A DNA stretch of 64,000 nt from Euonymus europaeus (lineage: Eukaryota; Streptophyta; Magnoliopsida; Celastrales; Celastraceae): NCBI GenBank assembly GCA_963580455.1, contig OY756958.1, positions 26,486,501-26,550,500 of the forward strand, given 5' to 3'. Positions 53,573-64,000 of this stretch are shown here, in pieces (positions within the stretch are counted from its first letter, which is position 1; each line of letters starts with the position of its first letter). The notes below the pieces were generated by a model, which saw only the letters and a program-made list of their open reading frames with translations, was not told the origin of the DNA and did no database searches. A program made the position numbers and the translations under genes.

Positions 53573-53579
53573 TATATAA
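53573..53579 (+). promoter_or_regulatory. TATA box of the KAT1-like gene
   Basis: TATATAA lies 84 bp before the ATG, in a suitable context for a 5' UTR of about 50 nt. Confidence 0.6.
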
Positions 53580-53656
53580 CAAACCTTTGCCAGGGACTTA
53601 ACCTTGTCAAGTTTTAACTGCCTCTGCTGTAGCCTTCCAGAATTCAAACACCCAAG

Positions 53657-56600
53657 ATGTCATTTTCCTGTATCAAAAACTTCTTCCAACGGTTCTGTAT
53701 TGATGAATTCCAAATGGAAACTGTAGCCCATAGTAGCTTCCTGTCTGAAGATCTCCTCCCATCACTAGGAGCAAGAATAAACCAAGCAACCAAGCTTCGA
53801 AGACGTATAATTTCACCTTTCAATCCCCGTTACAGGTGATTGCCATTGCCTTGATTTGCTCAAATGGTTTTTGAAGATACTATAGCTGGTACTTGATACC
53901 TACTCTCATTTCAGGGCTTGGGAGATGTGGCTGGTTTTTCTAGTAATCTACTCTGCCTGGATCTGTCCATTTGAGTTTGCCTTCCTGACTTACAAGAAAG
54001 ATGCACTCTTCATTGTTGACAACATTGTCAATGGCTTTTTCGCAATCGACATCGTTCTCACTTTCTTCGTTGCATACCTCGACAGCCACACTTATCTTCT
54101 AGTTGACGATCCTAAGAAAATTGCAATCAGGTGAATGAGGACTGTACAACATTTTTATCACACATTTCAGTTAAAGCAATAGTCATTCTGATGCTAGTAA
54201 ATATGATAAGCTCTGAACTTATTTGTATCATGGCATTCGACTTGTAGGTACATATCTACCTGGTTCATTTTCGATGTCTGTTCGACCGCTCCATTTCAGT
54301 CTATCAGCCTTTTGTTCAGAGATAACAGCAGCGAACTTGGTTTCAGATTACTCAATATGCTCAGACTATGGCGTCTGAGACGAGTCAGTTCACTGTTTGC
54401 AAGGTTCATTGAGCATTTCAAACCTCTGTCGTTGCTCTTTCATTTTCTTCAAAATTATTTTTTTTGCTGGAAGAATCGCCTTGCTCACTGGCTGCTTTCC
54501 TTTACTTCTTCAGACTTGAGAAGGACATCAGATTTAACTATTTCTGGTTACGCTGCACAAAGCTCATCTCTGTAAGATAGAATAAAATTCAATTAAATTC
54601 CTTGTCAAAACAAATAAATAGTTCAACATACTAATCTGAAGATTGGATCATTCTTCTCTCTGATTCATTCAGGTAACATTGTTCGCGGTACACTGCGCCG
54701 GATGTTTTAACTATTTTATTGCAGATAGATATCCTGATCCAGCAAAAACCTGGATTGGTGCAGTTAACCCAAATTTCAAAAGAGAGAGTCTTTGGGACAG
54801 ATATGTGACTGCACTATACTGGTCTATTACAACACTAACAACTACAGGATATGGTGATTTGCATGCAGAGAATACCAGGGAGATGCTGTTTGACATCTTT
54901 TACATGCTGTTCAATTTAGGATTGACGGCTTACCTCATTGGCAACATGACAAACCTTGTAGTTCACTGGACGAGCCGGACCAGAAATTTTGTACGTCGCT
55001 CTTTTGCTAATATCTTTGTCTATTCTGGTATGATTTTCACCTACAAAGTCAATGCCATCAACGAACTTGACTTAAGATGAACAAAATTGGGGAAAAAACA
55101 ATAGCAAATAAACAGTGTAATTGATAAGGCCTTACTTCAACCCAAAACATGTTTGTTTATTTAAGTTATACTACCACTCAATTGAGCAGCTTAATTAAGA
55201 AACTTCGAGCAAGACCAAATTGAATCCAGGTGTTTGCCAACCATCTTCTTATTCAGGAGTTAATATGAGCATAATAGCTTTCAATTCAGTCCCTCGTCTT
55301 GAAATTTTTATTTCATTCAAGAAAGGATGCCTTTTCAAGTTTGAGAACTAAGACTTGGTTTGCTGCTATAGAGGGATGCAGTGAGAGCAGCTTCAGAATT
55401 TGCAACAAGAAACCAGTTGCCTCCGCGCATCCAGGATCAAATGTTGTCACATTTATGTCTGAAGTTCAAAACAGAAGGATTGAAACGGCAAGATGCATTG
55501 ACTGGTCTGCCTAAAGCAATTCGCTCAAGCATTGCACATCATCTTTTCTACCCTATTGTTCAAAAAGTCTATCTTTTCCAGGGAGTTTCTCCTGACTTCC
55601 TTTTCCAGTTGGTAAGCCTCTGGAGGACACAGTCAACTTGCGTATCACATTTTAATTTTTATGATCTAATTTCAGAATAAGCTATAATGCAACTTACTGC
55701 TCTATAAAAGGTTTCAGAAATGGAGGCTGAGTATTTTCCCCCAAAGGAAGATGTGATTCTCCAGAATGAAGCTCCAACGGACCTTTATATACTGGTTTCT
55801 GGAGCAGTGGTTAGTGACACTTCGTCTAATCTCAGCAATCATAATGAGTTTTTTGTAAGTGCTTTCTTTGGCCTTTAATTTTGACTGGGTCTGGTTTTGG
55901 TCGCAGGATCTGATAGCCTATATAGATGGATGTGAAAAGGTAATGTAAAATAACATAAAACAATTTGTTATGTCTGTATAAACAAATCACACACAACTAC
56001 ACATTAGGTGATGCTGAGCATTCCTTCTGTGCTCAACAGGTTATTAGAAAGGCAACTGTGGGAGACATGTTTGGAGAGGTGGGAGTTTTATATCAGAAAC
56101 CCCAGCCGTTCACTGCCAGGACCACTGAGATTTCCCAAATACTACAGTTGAACAGCGGTTCACTAATGAACATCATACAGAGAAATATGGAAGATGGGCG
56201 TGTCATAATGAACAATCTCTTCGTGGTAATATATCATGTTAGAAAGCCTTCAGAGCCATACCATAATATATATTTTTTTCATCATTTTGCAACAAGTCAC
56301 GCACAAAAGCTGATATTTTAGTCTACTCACTACAGAAACTAGAAGGGCTAGAAAGCAAAAGCTTTGAAAACCTAAACAGGAATCCAGGAATGAACCTTGG
56401 GGAATGGTTTGATGGAGGACAGATGGGAGGATGCTATTATTCGGCAGGAAGTCAAGACTATTCACATCAAGGATCATTCTCACAGGAAGTTGTCCATGTA
56501 CAGAAGGCTACTGAAAAGTATGCTGCAGGCAAAGGTCAAAACTTTACTGCATCCCTGCGGGATGTAAATGAAACTGCTGAGGATGGCCAGACAGCTCTTC

Positions 56601-57425
56601 ATGCTGCTGTGCAAAATGGTCATATTGAAATGGTCAAGATTCTGCTAGACGAAGGGGCAAATGTAAACAAAACAGATGCTAGAGGATGGACCCCAAGAGC
56701 TTTAGCTGAAAGTAAAGGACACAAAAGCATATATGAGCTCTTACTAATTTATGAAAACAGAAGGATGATGAAGGAGCACAAAATAGATTTTGAGTTGGAA
56801 CCGGTGGACAAAACGAGGTATAGTCAAAGGAAACAAGGAAGAAATGAAGGCCCCAACTCTTCTAACTCAAATAAGGTATCCACGAATTCTGGTGCAAGCA
56901 TTTCTTGTTGTCTTGGTGACAGAGAATTGAAGGAGTCATCCAAGAAGAGAATCACTATCCACACACAGTATGAAAAAAGAGGAGTAACAGCATATAGACA
57001 GGGAAAGCTAATTCTTCTACCTGATTCATTAGAAGAGCTGCTTAAAATCGCCAGTAAGTTCTTTTGATCTCAGAAAGGCACTTAACAGTTTATCTGGATA
57101 TTGACAATCACCATACGTTATTAAAAAAAAGATATGCAGATAAATGCAAATGGACATACATAGTAACATAGTGGAGAAAGATGAGACCTTTAAACAAGGA
57201 TCAGCCAATCCTTGGATTTAAAATATCTTCAGTTCATAATGCTTTATCCAAGTATAACCCCTGCAACTTTGTGATTCTGCAGGTGAAAATTTTGGAGGCT
57301 ACAAGTTCAGAAAAGTCGTCAATTCGGAAAATGCAGAAATAGATGATATTCACGTCATTCGAGATGGAGATCATCTGTTTCTCCAAGAAAATGACTCTGG
57401 AAATAATGATCTCAATGTGACATAA
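53657..57425 (+). CDS. KAT1: KAT1/KAT2-type inward-rectifying Shaker K+ channel, 781 aa
   Basis: Eleven exons: 53657-53835, 53915-54130, 54248-54403, 54514-54571, 54673-54990, 55372-55611, 55711-55809, 55907-55939, 56040-56225, 56336-57053 and 57283-57425. The start [14 protein letters not shown] and [19 protein letters not shown] are KAT-like. Then come six membrane spans, the charged S4 ([20 protein letters not shown]), the K+ filter TTTGYGD (residues 260-265), a C-linker, a cyclic-nucleotide-binding domain (about 375-490, [24 protein letters not shown]), an ankyrin-like stretch (about 577-640), and a C-terminal KHA domain (about 690-781). KAT channels carry K+ into guard cells at negative voltage during stomatal opening. 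KAT1 and KAT2 of Arabidopsis lack a clear ankyrin block, but one is present here. Confidence 0.93.
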
Positions 57426-57931
57426 CAACCACTGAAAGTATATGATGACATACAGCAATGCTCATAACAACTTGGCAATGTATAGCAATCTCTAACAAAT
57501 AATTGATTACATCCGCTGATCAATATGGACCTCAAAACTATATTCAATTACAATAGGTTGCAGCACACCAACAATTGTTGGAGGGGGCAACCCCAACCTG
57601 GGTAAAATTACTCTCAGTGTCCCACAAAGTAATTACATTCCAAAAACCTTTTCATGATTTGTGGGTCATACGAGAAGAGGTTCCAAGAGCTTTTACTTTC
57701 TGTGAGTACTGGAGTGCAGATCAAATGCCTATTCATTTACCAAAAGAGAAAAGCCAAGTCACTACCAATATTTCTTGATAAGGTGGCAGTTGAATGCATT
57801 TTCAACAAGTTGAACAAGAGAACCATGAATGCTATTTAAACGGCCTCTCAAAGACCAGTAAGTTGTGCCAGTGACACATTTAACTCGTCTCCTACTCTTT
57901 TCATGAATGCTTCAAATGCATTTCAGGCCTC
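57426..57931. other. Convergent spacer between KAT1-like and MNS3
   Basis: Both 3' UTRs should lie here. A short frame at 57575-57778 has no recognisable content. Confidence 0.5.
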
Positions 57932-60900
57932 CTATACAAGGCCTTGAATAGGAAAAGGATGTGCTTCCGAGTTGAAGACAAACTTATCCAATGGAATAAC
58001 AGAGCTATCCCCAAACAGCAAATACAAATACTTCAGTGTCTCCCCTAAAAAGAAGGTCTCCATCTTGTCCCTTTTATGAGGAGGAAGAATAGTGACATCA
58101 TCTAAAGAACTGTATCCACCAGAATCAACTCTCGTGAATTTCTCAAATGCTTCAAAGATCTGCCAACCCCATTCACGGTATCTGCAATAAGTAACAATAT
58201 AGTGTCAAATATCTGAAGATTATGCGTGCTGCTGCAAAATATAAACCGCAAAAGCCAGGAAAATATGGGAGGTCAAAGAATCCAAAACATACTTAGGGTC
58301 TTCTGTGATACGATATAGCATGAACAGTGATTCAACAGTTTCAGGCCTTAAAAGATTATGACGATCAGCATGTTTGATGATAATATCGTTCACAAATTCT
58401 GAAGACTTGTTTCCACCATCAAGACCGCCTTCAGAAAACTCCTGCTTAAAATGTAACAACAAACATCAAACTATCAAAGATTACAAAAAATGAGATAACT
58501 GCAAAAAAGCTTAAAAGCTTGGCATGAAAGGGAAAAAGTGGTACAGTGACATGGTTTCATGCATATAATCATTCGCTTGACAACGATTTTGATAAAGCAT
58601 GCTATGATAAATTGACCAACATTGCTCACCTCTGTATGAAAGTAAGCAATTTCTGGCGCAAGACCAGTAGAAGTGACTGAATACATTTCAAAGCAAGTCT
58701 TGGCCAAATCTTCTGCAAGCTTCAAATTTTCCAGGTCTTCAAAAGTGAGCAGATTTTCTTTCATAGCCTTTTTTTTTGTAGTGCCTTTGGTAGCACCAAG
58801 AGCAAGAGTGCCAGGCAAAAAACACACCTGAAAAAAAAAATGTCAAAGACCATCATAGGGTTCTATAAAATTCTCCTTGCCAGGCATATAAGCACTACCA
58901 ATATGCAATAATGCTACAACAAACGTGAAATATAAATTTGATAGTGAACTTGAGCAAATCCATCAAGAATTCAAAAAAGTTGTCAAGATGAAAGCCCCTT
59001 CCAGCAGAACCTCAACAGTAGTCAAAAAGGTTCAGGGGTTTCATGAGAAAATAATCAAGCATTCAAGTAATTGGCATGACACTTTATGTATCTTATGGAT
59101 GTCAGAATTTATGAAGCTTTTCAAGAAAGATTAAGCGTTAAGCATTGGGCATTGTAGGCTTGTAGCTGATGCAAACAAAATGTCAACTTCTACGGAAAAA
59201 TGATTAGCAAAGGGTAATAATTAAACCAAAGACTATTACTAATGCAAGAATCAGGGTAAGAGTCCAATTCTTAGACAGTTGTTTTCAAATCAACCTTGTT
59301 TTTTCTGCACATCCAGGGGATTTGGATTCTTCTTATATTCCAGTAAAATATTTCAGAGAATAGCAGCAGAAAGATGGACAGAGAACCATATTAGCATCAT
59401 ACAAAGAAATTTTTTATAGAATAATTTATTCTCCAACTTACGAAACTACTGCAAAAATCCTTACTATTGCAAAGGGTTGTTTTTTAACGGGAACTCTCTC
59501 AACATTGCCTTAACTATGCATATACTTTCAACCAAAATATAGGCAGCAAAAGAAACACGTACTAGGTGATCCATCTTGGGACTAAAAGCACCGTTAGATC
59601 CATATGGCAGCTCACCCACAAAAACCAATCCATTTGGAATTGATCTTCGGACAAGTAGGTGCCGGACACCCTTCATTGCTTCTTCATACATATCACGCAG
59701 ATATGCAACATTACTGCCTTGATGAGCTCTCAACTGAAGCCATACTTTAATAAGGTACTCATAGTAACTGTCACCGCGCGATCCAAGTCTAATATTGTGT
59801 CCACTAAATTCCCCAGACTGAGGACTGCAATCAGTAAAAGGAGCAATATGAAAAGTGCCAGTTAAGTCACCCGGACAACAGAATATGCTACTGATTCAAA
59901 ATAGACAAAGTAACTTAAGAACAATAAAAACTGTACCATTATGACACATGCAGCTTGCATAATCGAATAGAAAAACACAGTTCCTTGATTCAAAAGACCT
60001 TAAAACCTTGTATATTATACAAGTTACTCCATCATATTACCATTACATAAGTTGTTTTGACATTAAAGTTATTCTTATGTTTGACTAGTTTTATGCACAA
60101 CTTAGACTTTGATGGAATACAAGAATGCCAAGAACATGGATATTTTAATTCTCCAAACTTTCACATACAAGTATGGATTTTCAATAAACTCCCACCGCCA
60201 TTGCTATGATCACAAAAAATGGAAATGCTAAGATGTGCTGAATAAGTGAATAGATAGATGATCTGAAAAACATAATAGACGAGTTATTTGGGATCATCAT
60301 ATGACAAATATTAATTTCAAAAGAAAGGATATAAAATGTAATAAACTGAAGCTTTCTATTTAAACTTCTGGTATAAATAGAGTCAAATGTCACAGAACTC
60401 CAAAAAGAAATAAGGAGGTAAATTTTTGCAATTACCGCGTGAGTACTTGTGAAATACTTCTAGATGCAACACGTACCTGATGTAGATAGGAACAAGCCCT
60501 TCCACCTTTGGAAGTGTTTTCAAATGTGCCAAAACCTTCATGGCTTCAATGCTGTAATTTTTATTACCAGATATAGTGCTTAGATAATTGAACTCAAGTT
60601 GCAAAGTTGAAACTTCTGAAGTACTACTTAACCCATCAGGGGCCGGATGTGCTGAGGCATCACGTAGAACAACATCACTGAAGGGAATAGAAGTTGGACT
60701 AGAAATAAAAGCTGATAGCAGTCGATCAGCCAAATTCTTAGCAGTTTCAAGATAAACAGCAGGTTTTGGCCCTTTGTGAGTCAAGTTCAGTCCTTGTTCA
60801 CCACCACTCAAATGATAAGCGCTTAATAGACCACCCAAAACCCTGATGGTAGTTTCAAACAAATTAACTTGGCCTTTCTGACTAATTCGGTCAGCAAGGT

Positions 60901-62798
60901 GTTTTTCTATCCATAAGCCTGCTTCGGAGACAACGTCATCAGCACCCATAATCATAGCAGTATCAAGAGCATCCACAACAGTAGCGCCAAGACCTCCTAA
61001 CTCATCAAGTCCCTGCTGGCTCAATGGCATAAGTTCATCATAACCCATCGCAAATTTTTCATATCCTGACCATGCATGGATAAAGGCCTCCTTCACTTTT
61101 TGTTGCTTTGCGATCCAATTTGAATCACCAGTGTCTTTTGAAGACTTGAGATTATCACCCTTCTCGTCAGGAGATAATCGGGGAGGAAGCCTTGGTGGTC
61201 TTCTCCAAAACTTTCTAAGACTACCCATACCATCCATATTCACATTATCTTCCCCATTTGTCTCAATTCTTTCTGTTAGTCCATCAAATGCAGGATGGAC
61301 AGGACTAGAATTTATCAATATTAAATATGATACACCAAAGATCAGTAATAACGCTAGAAACTTCCCCATACTACAACTTATACAACCACGTTTAAAATTA
61401 TTAGTGAGCAGATTCTGAGAAATCACCTGGAATGTAAAGCCATAATAAATAAGCAGCACTTAAAAAGAGAATAAATACATGTAAAAGTAGCCATCTTACA
61501 TGCATGTTAAATTATTAATACACAAAAACAAACCACACAAGGAAATTGTTTGATGCAAATACGTAAGCATGATCAGGTACATGTATCTGTCAGATACGGT
61601 TCAGTAAAACATGGATTTTTTTTAAGGAAAGCAGAAGAAAAAGTCAAATGTAGCATCACCTTAGCAATTTGACATAATTTTGACCATTCATTTCTTGCTT
61701 ATCTAATATACTTTTGAAAGCTTAAGAGGACAAAACATCAGTTAAGCAACAAGTTAGCCTATTGAGTTGAAGCGGGAGTTTAACATAGAATGTGAAATAA
61801 TCGGATGCCTCGTGCTCATCAACAATAACAGCAATGCGTGATTTCACATGCAACAACTCCTGGGACAATATGGCAATATGGAAAATTCTACTGTTAAATA
61901 GGGGACATCAAAACCTGCAAAGTGAAAACATAAGAGCATCTCAGCATTTGTAGCCTAAGTTATAGTTAATGGAGTGTGATGATTCATGAGCCTTAAAACT
62001 AAAGCGACAGAATGAAAGCAGAATCGGGATCCTCAGGGAAAAATTAATAAAAATAAATAAATTTCTTCGCAGCCAAACACGGATTGTTGAAGCAAACCTT
62101 CAACTAACTGCGTGACATCACAGTTTTTGTTGCTTAGTAGGTCAATATCCTTCTCTTATTAGTCTCTATGAATACAAGAAGAACCCCAAATTTCTAGTAC
62201 TTTGAGTTTGCGCTGCCATTTTGGCTCAATAACAATAAAAACGTCCTGAAACTACTCTCGATTTGCATGCCAAAACCAATACATCTCATGAATTTAATTG
62301 TGTAATATTCGAGATATAGACCATTCCACAAAACCACGGAAATTACCTTTCAGCAGGCAACTTCTATGCTATGGACTATGGTAAATAGCTTTACAGATGT
62401 AAGAAAAAGAGAATTATAACAGAACAGCATTCACAACCAATAAACATTCAATCCCCATTGAAAGACACAGAAGATCATGCACATTAACAACTGAAGAATC
62501 CTTCAGCTGCAGCAATTCTCCCTGCAGACAAAGAGTCGCACTGAAGTAGTTCAAACAGTCATATTGCAAATTCCAGACCCCACATCAACAAAAGCCAAAC
62601 AAAAGTATGGATCAACGTCCAACAACCAGCAAAACTAACACTGGAAACAACAGCAATTCAGAAATCTATAATTGAATATGCAATCGAATATCCCCAATAA
62701 ACGGAATCTAGAGTAGACACCTTAAATAAGGATCGCTGGCGGAACTTGGCGTTATCATAGTTTACATCTCGCATTGAATATGGAAGCGATTTCGACAT
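57932..62798 (-). CDS. MNS3: Mannosyl-oligosaccharide 1,2-alpha-mannosidase MNS3 (GH47), 628 aa
   Basis: Six exons: 62721-62798, 60477-61426, 59563-59824, 58630-58827, 58293-58441 and 57932-58181. The protein starts [12 protein letters not shown], has a type II signal anchor (about 49-66, [18 protein letters not shown]), a proline-rich stem ([16 protein letters not shown]) and a GH47 catalytic domain: [92 protein letters not shown] and [14 protein letters not shown]47 acidic residues and the segment homologous to the Ca2+ site are all in place. MNS3 removes one alpha-1,2-mannose from Man9GlcNAc2 of new glycoproteins early in the secretory path. The LPYS tail motif (residues 5-8) is reported to hold Arabidopsis MNS3 in the cis-Golgi. 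The last exon holds about 83 residues. Confidence 0.96.
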
Positions 62799-64000
62799 CC
62801 TCTATTGGACGATCAGGTAGGCTCTTCCTTCCGCACCTGATCTGCTCAGCTCCGATCTGAGACTCGGATGCTGGCGCGAAAGTATTGAGACCGGTATTTG
62901 GAGGAGAAATGGAGAAGATTGGCGAGATTAAGTGAGAGAAAACTTTGTTTGGGCGGGGAATTCGATTCGCATGAATGGCGCAAAGACGCTGCCAAATTCT
63001 TGCTGGTTTGTCTCGTTTTGTCAGAAGAGACGAGATTATGAGGATCGGGTTCTCTTTCAGTCTCGTTTTTTTCTTTCTAAAAAGTCAATGAAGCATTCAT
63101 TCAACCACATTCAGCGAGACAGATTTCCTTATGCTCTCTCCCAGTCCCAGTCTCCACTTCTAGTAGAAGGCACGTTTTGTAGCCACTAGCCAGGGTGTCC
63201 AATGACGTGACCAGTTTATTTTGGGGTAAACAAATAACAAATTTAAAAATCAGTAGGGTCTCGTGGAAAATTGTTATTTTTGTAAACTCCAACAGTCCAA
63301 TTGCTAATTTATGGGCCTAGCGCTATTAACAAATAACAACTAACAATACCTTTATGGGCCGTGAGCTAGTCCAGTTAGAAACCCTTCTGGGCTAAACCCA
63401 AGAAGGCTTACATTACCATTAGCCAGGCTGTGCAAACCGGACCAGTCAGTCCGACTCGATCCTGTTAGTTGACTGGATATTTATCGACAGTTTGAATAAG
63501 CGGATCAAACCATGATATATGGGCTGATTTTTGATTTTTTTTGTTGAACTCGCGGTTTAACTGGGCCGGACTGGATATATTTAAAATTTATATATATATA
63601 GGATTTTTCTCTCTTGCGGTCCCATTTTATAAACTTAAAATACGGACTTTTGTTTATGTCCCTCGGATTCATTTTGAGGCTGAGGAAATATGTTATCTCT
63701 TCATCCCTAACAATTCCCTCTTTCTCTCTCCATCTTCTCCAGCAGCATATCGTCAACGAACCAGATCTGCTTCAGTTTCATCTACCCATATAGCACCAGC
63801 TGCACGTCTCACGTCAAATTTTTATCAAAGTATCAATGGAGATAAGAAAAGTTCAATTAACGATAAAAAAAAACTTGTTTAAGCTGCTGCAATAGAACCT
63901 CAAATTAAAATTTTACATACTCCAATTACTTCAAACAAGCTTACATGCCTACTCTGTAGTGCTCGGTAGCAGAATCAGATAACATACATCATCAGAACTC
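62799..64000. other. MNS3 promoter region and window end
   Basis: GGGCC and TGGGC motifs near 63313-63400 are possible site II elements of the MNS3 promoter or of a gene beyond. CCGG-rich sequence near 63430-63575 (for example AACCGGACCAGTCAGTCCGAC, GGTTTAACTGGGCCGGACT) resembles the ends of the hAT element at 13841 and may be a relic of that family. A frame at 63541-63882 has no recognisable content. Confidence 0.4.

Larger units (their letters stand above)
43663..53656. other. 10-kb intergenic region between DUF642 and KAT1-like (divergent genes)
   Basis: No frame longer than about 110 codons is present and none matches a family I know. It contains the DUF642 promoter, a site II cluster (44221-44288), MITE-like repeats near 44.9 and 50.4-50.8 kb, microsatellites and T-tracts (51379-51395), and the KAT1-like promoter. 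From 49 to 52 kb it is AT-rich and featureless. From 46.1 to 48.4 kb there are stretches with good acceptor and donor signals that could be exons of a non-coding transcript. Confidence 0.5.

Overview
The window is nuclear DNA of a flowering plant, almost certainly a eudicot and probably a woody rosid. Genes carry many introns with plant-type AT-rich sequence, intergenic DNA is full of small DNA transposons, and every recognisable protein is closest to angiosperm families (CYP710A, KAT-type Shaker channel, LARP6A, MNS3, DUF642). I cannot name the species from sequence alone. No CRISPR array, prokaryotic operon or viral gene was seen.

Layout. 1-1721 (+): 3' part of a chloroplast-type NAD(P)-binding Rossmann protein. 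2165-2350 (-): arabinogalactan peptide. About 2.8-3.4 kb: SINE-like repeats, one pair folded back. 4230-6163 (-): cytochrome b561 membrane protein. 8059-10357 (-): ribosomal protein eL20 (RPL18a). 10.98-11.34 kb: long imperfect foldback. 13841-14723: hAT element with a perfect 8-bp target duplication. 15645-17159 (-): intronless CYP710A sterol C-22 desaturase. 17.3-22.3 kb: a transposon nest (hAT, MULE-like, two PIF/Harbinger MITEs). 23976-26616 (-): ribosomal protein uS11 (RPS14). 27.6-28.3 kb: decayed LINE fragment, followed by a second foldback. 29119-33208 (-): MraY homologue. 33880-39363 (-): LARP6A. 40709-43662 (-): DUF642 wall protein. 43.7-53.6 kb: about 10 kb without a recognisable protein gene but with a promoter-like cluster. 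53657-57425 (+): KAT1-type K+ channel. 57932-62798 (-): MNS3 alpha-mannosidase.

I rebuilt the spliced genes from splice-site phase and protein similarity. All complete ones close in frame: RPL18a 178 aa, RPS14 150 aa, b561 274 aa, MraY 510 aa, LARP6A 370 aa, DUF642 385 aa, KAT1-like 781 aa, MNS3 628 aa. They do not form one pathway; they are housekeeping and membrane/cell-wall genes whose grouping reflects ancestry. From memory of Arabidopsis gene order, they interleave two sets: Rossmann, RPL18a, CYP710A, DUF642, MNS3 (At2g34460-34510 and At1g29970-30000) and b561, MraY, KAT, LARP6A (At4g18260-18290 and At5g46240-46250).

The points most worth a second look are the MraY homologue with substitutions in two near-invariant catalytic-site motifs despite an intact frame, two long inverted duplications that could be young hairpin/MIRNA loci, and a promoter-like motif cluster near 44.25 kb with no recognisable gene after it.
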